Of a stretch of 34,306 nt of DNA, positions 1-8,028 are shown piece after piece. The stretch is taken from the NCBI GenBank assembly GCA_049318625.1, contig JBMOGA010000040.1:1-34306 (forward strand). Reading direction: 5' to 3'. Under the pieces are notes generated by a model that saw only the letters and a program-made list of their open reading frames with translations, was not told where the DNA came from and ran no database searches. Source of the DNA: JBMOGA01 sp049318625. Lineage in GTDB: Bacteria > Pseudomonadota > Alphaproteobacteria > Rhizobiales > Hyphomicrobiaceae. The position numbers were made by a program, and so were the translations under genes. Numbering within the stretch: the stretch's first letter is position 1; each line of letters begins with the position of its first letter.

Positions 1-38
1 AATGACCGCCCTACCGGCAGCGATCTAAAATTACACCA

Positions 39-50
39 CGTCCCGGGACG
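39..50. other. 12-bp perfect palindrome upstream of cheY
   Basis: The stretch CGTCCCGGGACG is self-complementary and lies about 40 bases before the cheY start. It could be a regulatory site or the end of an upstream terminator. In GC-rich DNA it could also be chance, and no promoter is recognisable around it. Confidence 0.25.
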
Positions 51-91
51 CTACCATGGCTCGGGTCGTAAATTGCAACGGAGGCGTTGAA

Positions 92-487
92 ATGAGTACC
101 CTGACGGGGCCGGTTCTTGTTGTCGATGACTACAGCACCATGGTTCGGATCATGCGGAAGCTGTTGAAGCAGATCGGTTACGAGAACGTCGACGAGGCCG
201 CGAGCGGTGAGGCTGCGTGGGCGCTCATCCAGCAGAAGAAATACGGTCTCATCATTTCCGATTGGAACATGGACCCGATGACGGGCTTCGAGCTGCTCGT
301 GAAAGTGCGGGGCACGCCGGAGACCGCCAACATCCCGTTCATTCTCGTGACCGCCGAATCGAAGCCCGACAACGTCGTCGCGGCCCGCAAGGCCGGCGTC
401 AACGACTACCTCATCAAGCCCTTCAACGAGAAGGTGCTGAAAGAGAAGATCGACAAGGTTCTCGCCTCGCTGGCCACCGCCGCCTGA
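92..487 (+). CDS. cheY: CheY-type chemotaxis response regulator (first copy)
   Basis: Single-domain receiver of 131 residues. In its phosphorylated form CheY normally binds the flagellar switch and changes rotation. Every signature residue falls at the classical CheY number: acidic pair D12/D13, phospho-acceptor D57 (ISDWNM), T87, Y106 and K109 in YLIKPF. One deviation is an Asp where the Pro of the usual DWNMP motif sits (DWNMDPMTG). The start at 92 is preferred over an in-frame ATG at 56 because a GGAGG-like site at 80-84 precedes it and the protein then begins at the usual CheY N-terminus. It is the first gene of a plus-strand motility run, followed by fliM after about 157 bases. Confidence 0.93.
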   Translation: MSTLTGPVLVVDDYSTMVRIMRKLLKQIGYENVDEAASGEAAWALIQQKKYGLIISDWNMDPMTGFELLVKVRGTPETANIPFILVTAESKPDNVVAARKAGVNDYLIKPFNEKVLKEKIDKVLASLATAA

Positions 488-644
488 TTCGAGGACGCCT
501 CTGCCCATCGCGCGCGACGTGGCCTCCCGACATGGAGGCCACGCCCCCCTGCCGATACCGCCCGACGGTGGCGGACCCAAGCTCCACGCAAGCTCCAGTG
601 CCTAATGCGGTCGAGACGCCCGAGAAAGGTGCCGGACCACGCGC

Positions 645-1574
645 ATGGCGCAGGAGCAAGCCGCCCATATCCTATTGCAGCGGCCGAAGCTGCAGATCGA
701 TCGCATGCCGGTGCTGCAAAGCATCTTCGAGCGGTTGGCGCAGGCCTGCACCGAGGGGTTCCGTCAACTCTGCGTGCCGCCCGTCACGTTCTTCCTCAAT
801 CAGGTCGAGAACAAGTACTCCTGGGATGTCCTCGAGACCTACGAGGACAGCATCGCCGCGATCATTCACTGCCGTGAGTGGGACAGCCCGCTGCTGATCG
901 GCGTCGATCGGCGGTTCGTGTTCTCGCTGGTCGAGGCGGCTGTCGGCGGCGACGGTTCGGAGTCACCCTATGATTCGGATCGCCCGTTCTCGGTTTTCGA
1001 GCTGAACCTCGCGCAAAAAGTTCTCGAACTTGCGGCCAACAGCCTGCAAGCGTCTTTTTCCGCGGTCGTGCCCACGACATTCAAGATCGAAAAAGTCGAG
1101 AGCAAACTCGAATTTTCGGCATTGGGTCCGCGCAATATTCCTTCCGTCGTGACTCAATTACTGTTCCAGGTCATAGATCAGGGCGGCCGGATGTTCGTGC
1201 TCATTCCTCAGAGCGCGTTGTACAACATGCGGGCGAAGCTCGGGCAGGAGCGCTCGATCACCTCGAACAGTCCGGACCCGGGCTGGGCGCGCAAGATGCA
1301 GAGTGGCGTTGCGAAGACGGAAGTCACGCTGCAGGCCGTGCTCGAAGGCCGTTCGATGACCCTGTCGGAGATCTCGAACCTCAAGCCCGGTCAGGTCTTG
1401 GCGCTGAACTCGACGCCCACCAGTCTGGTGTCGCTGCAGAGCGGAGACCGCCAGTTGTTCTGGTGCCGTCTCGGCCAATCGGATGGGCATTTCACTGTGG
1501 CGATCGATACCCCCGTTTCCAATAAAGAGGAAACGCTGGAAGAGATCATCACGACACCGCCGAAGAAGCGCTGA
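645..1574 (+). CDS. fliM: Flagellar motor switch protein FliM
   Basis: A 309-residue FliM-family protein of the cytoplasmic C-ring, which carries the switching signal to FliG and FliN. Residues about 20-210 match the CheC-like middle domain (LLQRPKLQIDRMPVLQSIFE, a GGDG motif, FELNLAQKVLELAANSLQ). Residues about 225-295 match the SpoA/FliN C-terminal domain (KTEVTLQAVLEGRSMTLSEI, LKPGQVLALN). The extreme N-terminus begins MAQEQAAHILLQRP and has no clear EIDALL-type CheY-binding peptide, only a weak resemblance. The Shine-Dalgarno match is poor (AAAGG about 15 bases upstream). The upstream frame is open only to a stop at 603-605 and contains no better start. Its place between cheY and cheA supports a motility role; it could be a variant or second FliM. 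Confidence 0.9.
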   Translation: MAQEQAAHILLQRPKLQIDRMPVLQSIFERLAQACTEGFRQLCVPPVTFFLNQVENKYSWDVLETYEDSIAAIIHCREWDSPLLIGVDRRFVFSLVEAAVGGDGSESPYDSDRPFSVFELNLAQKVLELAANSLQASFSAVVPTTFKIEKVESKLEFSALGPRNIPSVVTQLLFQVIDQGGRMFVLIPQSALYNMRAKLGQERSITSNSPDPGWARKMQSGVAKTEVTLQAVLEGRSMTLSEISNLKPGQVLALNSTPTSLVSLQSGDRQLFWCRLGQSDGHFTVAIDTPVSNKEETLEEIITTPPKKR

Positions 1575-1686
1575 TCCAGCGGTCTGCAAGGGCGGCGAGC
1601 CCGCGGCAATTTCAAAAATACCATTGCAACTAATCGTTTTCGGCGATCCGTCCGGCGAGTCGTTTTTGTCGCCGTGATCGCGATCC

Positions 1687-1716
1687 GTGACAAAATCCTG
1701 TCCGGCATAAATATCT
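1687..1716 (+). promoter_or_regulatory. Candidate promoter before the cheA-side genes
   Basis: The 210-base gap between fliM and the next gene contains an AT-rich patch unusual for this GC-rich window. GTGACA at 1687-1692 resembles a -35 box, and the ATAAATAT stretch at 1707-1714 could supply a -10 at somewhat short or normal spacing. The match is loose, so this is only a candidate for a second transcription start for the downstream che genes. Confidence 0.25.
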
Positions 1717-1784
1717 CGTAAGGCAATTCCACCTAAAACTGAATCTCACATTTCGGCAGTCGTCCGATGAAAACAGGTGGTGAG

Positions 1785-2321
1785 ATGGAAGCTCTCGGCC
1801 AAGGTGCCTCGATGGACGCGGGTGAGCTGGAAGCGCGCGCGGCGTGTCTCGTGAACCCCGCCTCGGGAGTCGCCAACGACTACCTCAATCATTTCAACGA
1901 GGTTCTGCTGCTGATCGAGAACCTGCCCGTTCTGCTGCCGGAGATGGTGGACGAGATCCTGGGCTGGGAGCCGATCAGCTACCGCGAGTACTTCCAGAAG
2001 TCCCGGCTGCCGGGCAGCGCCAAGGCGCTTCAGATCTATGACGGCATCGATGCCGGCTTCCGCACGTACTTCGAAGGCCAGATCGCAAGCCTCAATGCGA
2101 TGGCGCTCGAGAGCATCGCCGTCATCAAGGAGCACCGCTCCGAGGACGGCACCATCGAGCCCGATTCTGTCGCTGAGTTCTGCGAACTGGCGTCAGCCAA
2201 GATGCGCAAGGCGCTCGAGCACACGGCCGACCTCGTGAACAACGGACGCCGGGCTGTGGTCGAAGGGCCGCAGAACATGGCGGACCGCTTGCTGTCCATG
2301 CCGGCCACGGCGACTGCATAA
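1785..2321 (+). CDS. Conserved unknown protein of chemotaxis clusters
   Basis: A soluble, largely helical protein of 178 residues with no signal peptide or membrane segment. The most distinctive part is near residues 24-45 (LVNPASGVANDYLNHFNEVL), followed by an acidic/aromatic stretch (GWEPISYREYFQKS) and a long C-terminal helical part. I recall similar proteins upstream of cheA in other alphaproteobacteria but know no assigned function and do not recognise a named domain. The start at 1785 is chosen over an in-frame ATG at 1767 because AGGTGG at 1775-1780 lies at good spacing. It ends 16 bases before cheA, so co-expression is likely. A role as a CheA/CheY accessory or phosphatase-like factor is only a guess from position. 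Confidence 0.8.
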   Translation: MEALGQGASMDAGELEARAACLVNPASGVANDYLNHFNEVLLLIENLPVLLPEMVDEILGWEPISYREYFQKSRLPGSAKALQIYDGIDAGFRTYFEGQIASLNAMALESIAVIKEHRSEDGTIEPDSVAEFCELASAKMRKALEHTADLVNNGRRAVVEGPQNMADRLLSMPATATA

Positions 2322-2337
2322 GGGAGGCTCGCGAGCC

Positions 2338-2769
2338 ATGGATGAGCTGCTACGCGATTTTCTGACCGAGACCTCCGAGCACATTCAGGGCGCGGAAACG
2401 CAGCTCGTCATGTTCGAGCGCAACCCGACGGATGCATCGCTGATCAGCAGCATCTTCCGTCTGGTTCACACCATCAAGGGCACGTCGAGCTTTCTCGGCC
2501 TGAACCGGCTGCAGCGGGTCGCTCACGCGGCGGAAACGCTGCTCGGCCAGATGCGCGACGGGGCGCCGCCGACGCAGCGCTCGGTCTCCCTGGTTCTGAC
2601 GGCCATCGACCGCATCCGCTCGATCATCGACGCGGTCGAGCAGGTCGGCGGCGAGCCCGACGGCGACGACACCGACGTCACCAATGCGGTCGAGGCCCAT
2701 GCCGAGGCTCACGACGAGGGCAGCCCGAGCCGGTCGAGGCGCCGGTTGCGCCGGCGGCTCCGGTCGTAA
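2338..2769 (+). CDS. cheA: CheA, N-terminal HPt part (before frame break)
   Basis: First piece of the chemotaxis histidine kinase. Residues 1-110 form the P1 phosphotransfer domain, with phosphorylatable H44 in FRLVHTIKGTSSFLG, followed by an acidic linker. From about 2722 this frame turns into an Arg/Ser-rich tail (SPSRSRRRLRRRLRS) that stops at 2767-2769 and looks out of frame. Over the same bases the neighbouring frame reads as a Pro/Ala/Val-rich linker (PEPVEAPVAPAAPVVTAAV) leading straight into the kinase body annotated next. One missing base near 2718-2726, at a GGG or CCC run, explains both. I infer one cheA gene spanning 2338-4985, either truly frameshifted or with a base lost in assembly. 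A purine-rich GGGAGG site lies 10-15 bases upstream. Confidence 0.85.
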   Translation: MDELLRDFLTETSEHIQGAETQLVMFERNPTDASLISSIFRLVHTIKGTSSFLGLNRLQRVAHAAETLLGQMRDGAPPTQRSVSLVLTAIDRIRSIIDAVEQVGGEPDGDDTDVTNAVEAHAEAHDEGSPSRSRRRLRRRLRS

Positions 2770-2828
2770 CGGCTGCGGTTTCTCACGCCGCCGTCGATGC
2801 CCACGATGACGACGAGCCGGCCGGGGCC

Positions 2829-4985
2829 ATGTCTACGGCGTCGGCACCTGCCGATGGCGGGGCTTCGGCTGCGTCGCCGGCCGGTCAAGCGGCCGCAAAA
2901 TCCGAAGGCCAGCCGCGGGGAGCCGGTGCCGGCAACCAGGCGCGCAGCCAGGAAAGCATTCGCGTCGCGGTCGATACGATCGAGCGCATGATGCAGCTCG
3001 TTTCCGAACTCGTCCTGACGCGCAATCAGCTGCTCGAGCTGGCGCGTCACCGCGACGACGAGGAGGTCAAGGCCCCGCTGCAGCGTCTTTCGGCGCTGAC
3101 GACCGATCTCCAGGATGCGGTGATGCGGGCCCGCATGCAGCCGATGGCACGCGTATTCGCCAATCTTCCGCGGCTCGTTCGCGAACTGTCCACAGAGCTC
3201 AGCAAGAAAATCGACCTCGTCACCGAGGGTGCCGACACCGAGCTCGATCGCCAGCTGATCGAGGTCATCCGCGATCCGCTGACCCATCTCATCCGCAACT
3301 GCGCCGATCACGGCATCGAAACGCCGGACGTTCGCGTCGCCGCCGGCAAGCCGGAGTTCGGTCAGATTCGCGTCTCGGCCTCGCACGAAGCGGGCCAGAT
3401 CACCATCGACGTGGCCGACGACGGCCGCGGACTGGCGCTCGAAAAGATCAAGGCCAAGATCGTCTCGTCCGGCCTCGCATCCGAGGGCGATCTCGCGCGC
3501 CTGAGTGACGAAGAAATCTACCGCTTCATCTTCGAACCGGGCTTCTCGACGGCGCAGAAGGTCACCAGCGTATCCGGCCGCGGCGTCGGCATGGATGTCG
3601 TGCGCTCGAACATCGAGTCGATCGGCGGTTCGATCTCGCTCTACTCATCGCCGGGCCGGGGCAGCCGGTTCTCGATGAAGATCCCGCTGACGCTGGCGAT
3701 CGCGCCGGCTCTCATCATCGAAGTCGCCAACCATCGCTTCGCCCTGCCGCAGCATGCGGTCGTCGAGGCGGTCGGGATCGGCCGCGACTCACGCCACCTC
3801 ATCGAGACCGTCCAGAAGGCGCTCGTGCTCAAGCTGCGCGAGGAGGTTCTGCCGGTCGTCGATCTGCGGGACATCCTCGGTCTCGAGCGGGCGACGGAGT
3901 CTGCAAGTGGTGAGCAGCTCGTCGTCGTCGTTCGCGACGGGGCAAGTTCATTCGGCGTGATCGTCGACAGCGTGGCCGATATCCAGGAAATCGTCGTCAA
4001 GCCGCTCAGCGCTTCGCTGTCGCACATCAAGGTGTTCACGGGTCACACCATTCTCGGTGACGGCTCGGTGGCGCTCATTCTCGATCCGGCCGGCATCTCG
4101 GCACGCCTCGGCATCGAGAAGAGTGCGGAGAAGCGCCAGGCGATGCATCGCGACAGTCTGCGCAGCGAGACCCGCACCCGGGTCGCCCTGTTCACCGCCG
4201 GCGACGGCGCCCAGAAGATGCTGCCGCTCTCGCTCGTCTCGCGCATCGAGATGGTCGAGGTGGCTCGGATCGAGCGGTCGGGTTCCGACTACGTGATGAT
4301 GTATCAGAACCGCCTGATGCTGCTGTTCTCGCTCTCCGGCATGATCGATCTGTCGCGGGATGTGGTGCCTGTGCTTGTGGTCAATGCCGAGGGCACGAGC
4401 TTCGGCCTGGTGGTCGACGAGATCATCGACATCATCGAGGAGACCTTGAACGTCCAGATCTCCGGAGACGATCCGTCGGTGGTCGGGTTGACCGAAATCC
4501 GCGGCAAGGCCACGCAGCTCATCGATATCAGCCACTTCCTGCAGTCCGCCCAGTCGATGGTGCGCGGTGGCGTGACCTCGGGAAGCAAGCAATTGCTGCT
4601 CGTCGACAAGCGGCTGCACGAACGTGAAACGCTGCATCCCGTGCTGTCCGCCAGCGGATATCGCGCCTTCGGTGTCGGTTCTCTGACGGAAGGGTTTGCC
4701 CTGGTCGAGCAGGGGATGAAGCCGGATGCCGTGCTGATCGGTTCGGGGCTCGAGCCGCAGGAGATCGCCAGCCTCGTCGATCGCCTGAAGAAGAAAATGT
4801 CCCGGCCCGACCTGCCGGTGATCCTGCTGGTCGACAGTACCAGCCGTCATCTCGCCGCCGATTCGGGTCTGTCTTCAGCCGAATCGGTGCCGCGCGGAAA
4901 TCGCACGATGCTGCTCGCAACGCTGGCGGAAGCGCTGGCAGCGCAGGCAGCGACAAAAACTCCGACACTGGGAATGGCAGCATGA
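2829..4985 (+). CDS. cheA: CheA kinase body: dimerisation, ATPase, two CheW-like domains, receiver-like tail
   Basis: Second piece of CheA, 718 residues from the first ATG in this frame; the frame is open further upstream through the linker. In order: Pro/Ala-rich linker (1-40); P3 dimerisation helices (about 42-105); HATPase with N-box HLIRNCADHG (153-162), G1 DDGRG (197-201) and G2 GRGVGM (250-255); a P5/CheW domain (about 294-425). A second CheW-like domain follows (about 440-560, VALFTAGDGAQKMLPLSLVS). The tail (about 575-690, KQLLLVDKRLHERETLHPVL) resembles a receiver, but the second acidic residue, the phospho-acceptor Asp (LIGSGLEP) and the catalytic Lys are absent. No P2 domain is evident. 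CheA passes phosphate from the HPt His to CheY. The stop overlaps the cheW start (ATGA). Confidence 0.92.
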   Translation: MSTASAPADGGASAASPAGQAAAKSEGQPRGAGAGNQARSQESIRVAVDTIERMMQLVSELVLTRNQLLELARHRDDEEVKAPLQRLSALTTDLQDAVMRARMQPMARVFANLPRLVRELSTELSKKIDLVTEGADTELDRQLIEVIRDPLTHLIRNCADHGIETPDVRVAAGKPEFGQIRVSASHEAGQITIDVADDGRGLALEKIKAKIVSSGLASEGDLARLSDEEIYRFIFEPGFSTAQKVTSVSGRGVGMDVVRSNIESIGGSISLYSSPGRGSRFSMKIPLTLAIAPALIIEVANHRFALPQHAVVEAVGIGRDSRHLIETVQKALVLKLREEVLPVVDLRDILGLERATESASGEQLVVVVRDGASSFGVIVDSVADIQEIVVKPLSASLSHIKVFTGHTILGDGSVALILDPAGISARLGIEKSAEKRQAMHRDSLRSETRTRVALFTAGDGAQKMLPLSLVSRIEMVEVARIERSGSDYVMMYQNRLMLLFSLSGMIDLSRDVVPVLVVNAEGTSFGLVVDEIIDIIEETLNVQISGDDPSVVGLTEIRGKATQLIDISHFLQSAQSMVRGGVTSGSKQLLLVDKRLHERETLHPVLSASGYRAFGVGSLTEGFALVEQGMKPDAVLIGSGLEPQEIASLVDRLKKKMSRPDLPVILLVDSTSRHLAADSGLSSAESVPRGNRTMLLATLAEALAAQAATKTPTLGMAA

Positions 4986-5479
4986 TGACGCCGCATCACG
5001 AGACCGCTGCGAGTTCGACCTCTGGCTCGGCATCGGCACAGACCATCTTCTCGGTCGAGGAAAGCTACTTCACCGTGTTCGCCGGCGGCGAGGTCTTCGG
5101 CCTCTCGGTCGAGAGCGCACAGACGATCTTCCGGATCGAGAGTGTTTCGCCGGTTCCGGGCGCTCCGCCCGAAATCGTCGGGCTGGTCAATCTGCGCGGC
5201 AAGATCGTCATGGCGGTCAGCCTGCGGTCAAGGCTCGGCATGCCGCGCGACGGCAGCTTCAAGGATGCGCTCGCCATCGGGGTCGAGCACAAATCGGAGA
5301 ACTTCGCGCTGATCATCGACCAGGTCGGCGACGTCTTCTCGCTGCGGCAGGCGACCAGCGTCCCTACCCCGCCGCATCTCGACATGGCGAGGGCCCGCCT
5401 GATGACGGGCCTTTATCAGGTCGGTGACATGCTGGTGCCGGTACTCGATATCGGTGCCCTCTTCGACTTCTCGCGTTGA
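4982..5479 (+). CDS. cheW: Chemotaxis coupling protein CheW
   Basis: A 165-residue CheW. It couples chemoreceptors to CheA in cytoplasmic arrays. After a Ser/Thr/Ala-rich N-terminus of about 20 residues, one CheW fold fills the rest: YFTVFAGGEVFGLSVESAQT, then the typical GLVNLRGKIVMAVSLRSRLG turn, and a C-terminal GDMLVPVLDIGALFDF. The ATG at 4982 overlaps the cheA stop (ATGA), indicating translational coupling; a second ATG at 4985 is also possible. It is followed by a second cheY after 49 bases. Confidence 0.95.
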   Translation: MMTPHHETAASSTSGSASAQTIFSVEESYFTVFAGGEVFGLSVESAQTIFRIESVSPVPGAPPEIVGLVNLRGKIVMAVSLRSRLGMPRDGSFKDALAIGVEHKSENFALIIDQVGDVFSLRQATSVPTPPHLDMARARLMTGLYQVGDMLVPVLDIGALFDFSR

Positions 5480-5528
5480 GTCCGGACGTTCCGGCTCGTT
5501 CTTTGTTGTGTGCCAGTGGAGTAGAGTA

Positions 5529-5894
5529 ATGAGACAGGCCCTGATCGTCGACGACTCGCGACTGACGCGAAAGCTCGTCCGGCGAATTCTAGCTCGACTG
5601 GACTTCGAGGTCAGCGAGGCCGAGGATGGCGATGTCGCCCTCGTGCACTGCGAGAGCCACGTCCCCGACGTGATCTTGCTCGACTGGAACATGCCGGAGA
5701 TGGACGGGCTCGAGTTCCTGATCCGCCTCGGGCAGATGCCGACCGGCGACAAGCCCAAGGTCGTTTTCTGCACCACCGAGAATCAAAAAGAGCGGATCGC
5801 TGCGGCCATCTCGGCCGGAGCCGACGAGTTCGTGATGAAGCCGTTCGACGAGGAAGTCATCAAGTCGAAGCTCGAACAGGTTGGATTGCTGTGA
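5529..5894 (+). CDS. cheY: CheY-type response regulator (second copy)
   Basis: A 121-residue single receiver domain with D8/D9, phospho-acceptor D52 (LLDWNMPEMDG), T82 and K104 (FVMKPFDEE). Phe occupies the position of the switch Tyr106 of classical CheY. It differs enough from the first CheY here to suggest a division of labour, for example motor binding versus phosphate sink, though sequence does not say which is which. The start at 5529 follows GGAG at 5518-5521 and gives the normal receiver N-terminus; an upstream in-frame ATG at 5424 lies inside cheW and is disfavoured. Its stop overlaps a GTG (GTGA at 5891) in the cheR frame. Confidence 0.93.
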   Translation: MRQALIVDDSRLTRKLVRRILARLDFEVSEAEDGDVALVHCESHVPDVILLDWNMPEMDGLEFLIRLGQMPTGDKPKVVFCTTENQKERIAAAISAGADEFVMKPFDEEVIKSKLEQVGLL

Positions 5895-5953
5895 CCCTTC
5901 CAGATCCACGTCCAACTTCAACTCGACCCGGTTCGAGGGAGAGCGCTCCAGTG

Positions 5954-6784
5954 ATGCATTCCTATGACGCCCTCTGCGCCTATCTCAAGCGAACATCCGG
6001 CCTCGTGCTGGATCGCGACAAGCGCTATCTCGTCGACAGCCGCCTGCTGCCGATCGTCCAGCGCGAGAAGCTGTCGGGCCTGCCTGAGCTGGTGACCATC
6101 CTCGAGCGTGGCTCGCAGCCGTCGCTCGCCAAGGAGGTCGTGCAGGCCATGACCATCAACGAGACGTACTTCTTCCGGGACAAGCTTCCGTTCGAGACGC
6201 TGCGCGACAACATTCTGCCGCGCATCATGAAGGCCAAAGGCTCGGACCGCACGCTGCGGATCTGGAGCGCGGCCTGCTCGACCGGGCAGGAGCCCTACTC
6301 GATCGCCATGCTGCTGGCTGAACTCAAGCACAAGATGGCCGGCTGGCGCGTCGAGATCCTGGGCACCGATCTCGCGAACCACGCGATCGACAAGGCCCAG
6401 TCCGGCACCTACACCCAGTTCGAGGTGCAGCGCGGGCTGCCGACACCCTATCTGCTTCGCTACTTCAACCAGACGGGCGATAGCTGGCACATCTGCGACG
6501 CGATCAAGTCCCAGGTCTCGTTTCGCCACTTCAATCTTCTGGCGGAGTTTTCACCGCTGGGCCGGTTCGACGTCATCTTCTGCCGGAACGTGTTGATCTA
6601 CTTCAACGCAGCCGGCAAGAAGGACATCCTCAATCGGATGGTGCGCCAACTCAATCCCGAGGGATATATCGTGCTCGGGGCTGCGGAAGGCCTCGTCGGC
6701 ATCGATATCGACCTTGCGGCCGATCCCGAGTTGCGCCCGTTCCTGACCCGCGCCTCGAAGCAGGCCACTGCCGCCGCCCGGTAA
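5954..6784 (+). CDS. cheR: Chemoreceptor glutamate methyltransferase CheR
   Basis: A SAM-dependent methyltransferase that methylates receptor glutamates for adaptation. Numbered from 5954 (276 residues): a helical N-domain, then NETYFFRD at 69-76, the SAM-binding SAACSTGQEPYS at 105-116, the acidic ILGTDLANHAIDKA and FDVIFCRNVLIYF. All are hallmarks of CheR. The ATG at 5954 (or GTG at 5951) is preceded by GAGGGAG at about 5935-5941. A longer form from the GTG at 5891, overlapping the cheY stop, would add 21 low-complexity residues and cannot be excluded. No cheB follows; the gene converges on fliG with a 15-base gap. Confidence 0.94.
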   Translation: MHSYDALCAYLKRTSGLVLDRDKRYLVDSRLLPIVQREKLSGLPELVTILERGSQPSLAKEVVQAMTINETYFFRDKLPFETLRDNILPRIMKAKGSDRTLRIWSAACSTGQEPYSIAMLLAELKHKMAGWRVEILGTDLANHAIDKAQSGTYTQFEVQRGLPTPYLLRYFNQTGDSWHICDAIKSQVSFRHFNLLAEFSPLGRFDVIFCRNVLIYFNAAGKKDILNRMVRQLNPEGYIVLGAAEGLVGIDIDLAADPELRPFLTRASKQATAAAR

Positions 6785-6796
6785 TTCCGGCGGCGG
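6771..6796. terminator. Hairpin between convergent cheR and fliG
   Basis: An 8-bp GC-only stem (6771-6778 with 6789-6796) surrounds a 10-base loop containing the cheR stop codon. It sits exactly at the convergence of two genes, so it may act as a bidirectional terminator. There is no clear T-run on either side, hence the moderate score. Confidence 0.4.
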
Positions 6797-6799
6797 GTG

Positions 6800-7825
6800 C
6801 TACTCTTCCGCTTCTGCCTCGTTGCTCATCTCGATGAGGCCGCGCTCGATCATTTCGAGAGCCAGATCGGCAATCGCACGGCGAGCCTTCGCGATCTCCT
6901 TCTGGGGCGCGGAGGCGCCGCTCGCGACTTCCTGCTCGATCATGCGGCGTGCGCGCGCGCCGACCGAGGCCAGGATGAGGTCGCGCAGATGCGGCTCGGC
7001 GCCCTTGAGGGCGAGAATGACGCGCTCGGGCGGAACCTGATCGATGAGCTTGCTGCGGGCCTCGTTCGACAGCTTCGCGATGTCGTCGAAGGTGAACAGG
7101 AGGCCCTTGACCCGTTTGGCTTCCTTCGGACGATGCTCCTCGAGGCTGTTGAGCACCTCGTCCATGTGCTGGCGCTCCATCTTGTTGATGATGTCGGCCA
7201 ACTTGGCGTGAATGTCGGGGCCGGTGTTGCGCGTGACCTTCATCATGAGGTCCTCGTGCATCACGATCTCGAGCGTCTTCTGGGGCTGATCCGTGATCGG
7301 CTTGATCGAAAGCATGCGCCGCATCAGCTCGTTGCGCTGGTCGCTGGTCAGGTAGCTCAGGACGCCGGCCGCGCACGCTGGTGGGGCTTTCGAGAGGATG
7401 AAGGCACCGACCTGCGGGTGCTCCTTGGCGATGAATTGGGAAATGGCTTGATGCGGGATCTCGTTCAAGCGGCTCCAGATCGACTGGGCCGGTTGGCCCT
7501 TGACGTCTGACATGATCTCGGCGACCCGCTCGGGCGGGATGATGCCGGCGAGCAGTTGCTCGGCGTCGCCGAGCGTGCCCTGGAGATCGGTGCCGGTCGC
7601 CAGACCCTCGGCGAACTCCTCGATGAGTTTGTCGAGCACCGGCTTCGGGATCGTCCCGAGCACCGAAGCGCTGCGGGCGATGACCTTGATCTCGGCCTCG
7701 TCGAAATGGCGCAGGATGCGGTCAGCCAGGGGCTTGCCCATGGCGAGCAGCAGGGCGGCGACCTTGTCGGGTCCCGTCAGCCGTTTGAACGGAGCGTGGG
7801 ATCGGGCCACCGCGACGTCGCTCAT
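6800..7825 (-). CDS. fliG: Flagellar motor switch protein FliG
   Basis: A 341-residue FliG, the C-ring protein that contacts the stators and converts ion flow into torque. The N-domain (about 14-110) begins LTGPDKVAALLLAMG. The middle domain contains the EHPQ motif at 135-138 (IAKEHPQVGAFILS). The C-domain (about 230-330) has the torque-helix pattern FTFDDIAKLSNEARSKLI followed by PPERVILALKGAEPHLRDLI. Length is normal. It is alone on the minus strand rather than in a fliF operon; together with fliM in the che run this places two of the three switch proteins here. The upstream 266 bases hold no recognisable gene. Confidence 0.95.
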   Translation of the reverse strand: MSDVAVARSHAPFKRLTGPDKVAALLLAMGKPLADRILRHFDEAEIKVIARSASVLGTIPKPVLDKLIEEFAEGLATGTDLQGTLGDAEQLLAGIIPPERVAEIMSDVKGQPAQSIWSRLNEIPHQAISQFIAKEHPQVGAFILSKAPPACAAGVLSYLTSDQRNELMRRMLSIKPITDQPQKTLEIVMHEDLMMKVTRNTGPDIHAKLADIINKMERQHMDEVLNSLEEHRPKEAKRVKGLLFTFDDIAKLSNEARSKLIDQVPPERVILALKGAEPHLRDLILASVGARARRMIEQEVASGASAPQKEIAKARRAIADLALEMIERGLIEMSNEAEAEE

Positions 7826-8028
7826 GCGGGCCCTTCACGCGACGGCGGCATCGCTGGTTTGCGGGCGTGCGTCAACAGACCCCGTGAAGCCGGGGTGATG
7901 GGGCGGGCCAACCTTGATGTATAGGTCGTGGTCATCGGCGGATGGCTTGCTCGCGCGGGTGTTCTCAGGCTCTTCGGGGTCGAGCCGGCAAAGTCCCTCC
8001 GTTCTGCGAAGACTCCCCCCAGCATTCT

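Noticed and set aside
2700..2769. Programmed -1 ribosomal frameshift producing full-length CheA
   Set aside because: No X-XXY-YYZ slippery heptamer in the correct frame and no clear downstream stimulatory structure. A lost base or a true mutation is the simpler reading, though not excluded.
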